A stretch of DNA of 11,515 nt, from the NCBI GenBank assembly GCA_023388235.1, contig JAEWGQ010000287.1:1-11515 (forward strand), written 5' to 3'. The DNA comes from Actinomycetes bacterium. Lineage in GTDB: Bacteria; Actinomycetota; Actinomycetes; Actinomycetales; Cellulomonadaceae. A model generated the notes under the pieces. It ran no database searches. It saw only the letters and a list, made by a program, of their open reading frames with translations, and was not told the DNA's origin. The position numbers were made by a program, and so were the translations under genes. Positions 10,064 to 11,515 of the stretch are shown here, piece after piece (within the stretch, counting starts at the first letter, position 1; every line of letters starts with the position of its first letter).

Positions 10064-10999
10064 AGCCGCTCCGACGTCGCCGCCGCCCCCGTGTCCGAGC
10101 CCGCCCCCGGGCGCTCCGGGTTCGCGGACCTGCGGGCACGGGCCACCTACCCCGTGCTCGTGGCGAACCTCGTCGGGCAGATCGGCATCGTCGTCACCGG
10201 CGGCGCCGTCCGCCTCACCGGCTCCGGCCTCGGCTGCTCCACGTGGCCGCAGTGCGAGCCGGGCCAGTTCGCCCCGGTGTTCCACGAGGCCGCCACCTAC
10301 CACCGGTTCGTCGAGTTCGGGAACCGCACCCTCACCGGGGTGCTCGGCGTGCTGGCGGTGCTCGTCATCCTCGTCGTGTGGACCGACCGGCGCCGGTCGC
10401 CCGCCTACCGCTGGCTGGGGTTCGCGCCGCTGGTCGGGGTCGCGGCGCAGGCGGTCATCGGCGGCGTCATCGTGCTGCTGCACCTCAACCCCGCGTGGGT
10501 CAGCCTGCACTTCCTGGTCTCGATGCTGCTCGTGGTGACCTCGACGCTGCTGGTGCACCGCAGCCGCGAGGGGGACGGCGCGCCCACCCCCGTGGTCGGC
10601 ACGGCCGCGCGCCGGCTGGCGCCCGTCCTCGCGGTGCTGACCGCGGTCGTCCTCGTGCTCGGCGCGATCACCACCGGCGCGGGGCCGCACTCCGGCGACG
10701 AGGAGGTCGGCTACCGGTTCGCGGTGGACCCGTACCTCATGGCCCGGGTGCACGCCGCCTCGGTGTGGCTGTTCGTCGCCGTGCTCGCCGCGCTGCTGTG
10801 GCTCAACCGGCGCGGCCCGCAGGTGCTGCGCCGCCGCGGCGCCGTGATGGTCGGCCTCGTCGCGCTGCAGGGCGTCATCGGGTACGTCCAGGTCGCCACC
10901 GACCTGCCCGTCGTGCTCGTGCTGCTGCACATGCTCGGCGCCGCCCTGCTCGCCGCGGGCACCGCGCGCTACCTGCTGACGTTCCGCACGCGCGCCTGA
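10061..10999 (+). CDS. ctaA: CtaA/COX15-type heme A synthase
   Basis: The 312-residue, eight-span membrane protein should oxidise the heme O methyl group to make heme A for aa3-type cytochrome oxidase. Spans lie near 33-51, 92-108, 119-140, 147-165, 187-204, 229-248, 260-280 and 285-304. Family marks are GGAVRLTGSGLGCSTWPQC (47-65) with the extracellular Cys59-x5-Cys65 pair, HRFVEFGNR (81-89), His150 in VSLHFL, His231 in ARVHAASVW, and His290 in LLHMLGAAL. His150, His231 and His290 correspond by eye to three of the four heme-ligand histidines of Bacillus CtaA. The fourth, in the EYxHR motif, is Asn88 here, with His81 seven residues earlier. The short start is preferred because of the upstream -10 box. 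The gene lies near an ABC exporter and converges on a carboxypeptidase gene ten bases away. Confidence 0.9.
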   Translation: MSRSDVAAAPVSEPAPGRSGFADLRARATYPVLVANLVGQIGIVVTGGAVRLTGSGLGCSTWPQCEPGQFAPVFHEAATYHRFVEFGNRTLTGVLGVLAVLVILVVWTDRRRSPAYRWLGFAPLVGVAAQAVIGGVIVLLHLNPAWVSLHFLVSMLLVVTSTLLVHRSREGDGAPTPVVGTAARRLAPVLAVLTAVVLVLGAITTGAGPHSGDEEVGYRFAVDPYLMARVHAASVWLFVAVLAALLWLNRRGPQVLRRRGAVMVGLVALQGVIGYVQVATDLPVVLVLLHMLGAALLAAGTARYLLTFRTRA

Positions 11000-11009
11000 C
11001 CCGGGCCGC

Positions 11010-11515
11010 TCACCACCCCCACGACGAGTCGGGGTGCATCTCGGCGCACGCGGTCGCGCCGTCCGGCAGCATCTCGAAGTGCCACAGCTCGTTGGCGTAG
11101 GTCCGGCACAGCCCGTGCTCCAGGCCGTGCTGCTCCAGCCACAGCGCGCCGTCCGTGGGACCCACGTCCACCGCCAGCCCCTGCACGTGGGCCGACCGCT
11201 CCGGCGGCAGCACCCAGCGGTACGCCTCGGGCGTCCCGTACCGCTCGACGGCCTGGTCGACGAGCCGCTGCTGCTCCTCCGCGGTGCGCCAGCCGGACGT
11301 GAGGGTCAGCTCGACCCCGTCCGCGGCCGCCGCCGCGCTCGCCTCCGCGAACCGGCGCTCGAGCTCCGGGTCGAGGGCCGTGGGAGCGCCGATGCCCGGC
11401 CCCACCTCCTGCGGGGCCGCGCCGCCCGCGCCCGCGCCGGCCGTCCCGCGGTCGACCCCGAGCACGGCCCAGGCGCCGGCCGCCAGCAGGAGCAGCAGCA
11501 CCAGCAGCCCCGAGC
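11010..11515 (-). CDS. D,D-carboxypeptidase, VanY/M15B family (5' end outside window)
   Basis: The frame stays open to the window edge, so the true start is beyond it. The visible N-terminal part is hydrophobic (SGLLVLLLLLAAGAWAVLG), consistent with a signal peptide or membrane anchor, followed by an Ala/Gly-rich linker. Counting from an internal GTG at 11501, the catalytic domain shows SGWRT (69-73), the zinc motif SAHVQGLAVD (103-112, ligands His105 and Asp112) and ELWHFE (138-143, base Glu138 and ligand His141). These are the M15B D-Ala-D-Ala carboxypeptidase marks, so it likely trims peptidoglycan stem peptides outside the membrane. Cys132 and Cys152 could pair. It is convergent with ctaA and has no evident link to the Fe-S genes. 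Confidence 0.88.
   Translation of the reverse strand, partial: SGLLVLLLLLAAGAWAVLGVDRGTAGAGAGGAAPQEVGPGIGAPTALDPELERRFAEASAAAAADGVELTLTSGWRTAEEQQRLVDQAVERYGTPEAYRWVLPPERSAHVQGLAVDVGPTDGALWLEQHGLEHGLCRTYANELWHFEMLPDGATACAEMHPDSSWGW

Overview
The window looks like chromosomal DNA from a very high-GC actinobacterium, probably a Cellulomonas-like member of the Micrococcales. This is inferred from the extreme GC content, the near-exclusive G/C third codon positions, GTG starts, leaderless-type promoters and the gene content. I see no mobile element, CRISPR array, tRNA or rRNA. The gene neighbourhood is ordinary core genome, best described as an iron-sulfur (Fe-S) assembly island next to a heme A synthase and an ABC exporter.

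Layout. A membrane-anchored neutral zinc metallopeptidase gene (74-961, +) converges on a seven-kilobase minus-strand suf operon. Read in its own direction from 8016 down to 1038, the operon is sufR, sufB, sufD, a small Rieske-type ferredoxin gene, sufC, sufS, sufU and sufT. Most junctions are start/stop overlaps or gaps of 1-20 nt. The one clear break is an 89-nt sufC-sufS spacer that carries a perfect 14-bp stem-loop. Divergent from sufR are an ABC transporter ATPase and permease (8193-9910, +), then a ctaA/COX15-type heme A synthase (10061-10999, +). The right edge holds the 3' part of a minus-strand D,D-carboxypeptidase of the VanY/M15B type, truncated by the window end.

How the genes work together. 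SufS takes sulfur from cysteine and SufU relays it. SufB-SufC-SufD is the ATP-driven scaffold, and SufT is an accessory maturation factor. SufR carries a Cys-x3-Cys-x12-Cys cluster motif and should sense Fe-S status and repress the operon. The sufR/ABC intergenic region contains a perfect palindrome, TCGGCAAC-N6-GTTGCCGA. Its core, CAAC-N6-GTTG, is the SufR site type I recall from cyanobacteria and Streptomyces, so the regulator, its operator and its target operon are all visible here.

Most notable points: the SufR operator in a divergent promoter region shared with an uncharacterised ABC exporter; the Rieske protein translationally coupled into the Suf scaffold genes; the intra-operon stem-loop separating scaffold from sulfur-donor genes; three plus-strand genes whose -10-like hexamers sit 6-7 nt before the start codon (probable leaderless mRNAs); and a CtaA in which the usual first-half heme-ligand His appears to be Asn. 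I found no convincing entirely new system. The best candidate for undescribed biology is the coupling of the Rieske protein and the ctaA-linked exporter to Fe-S homeostasis.
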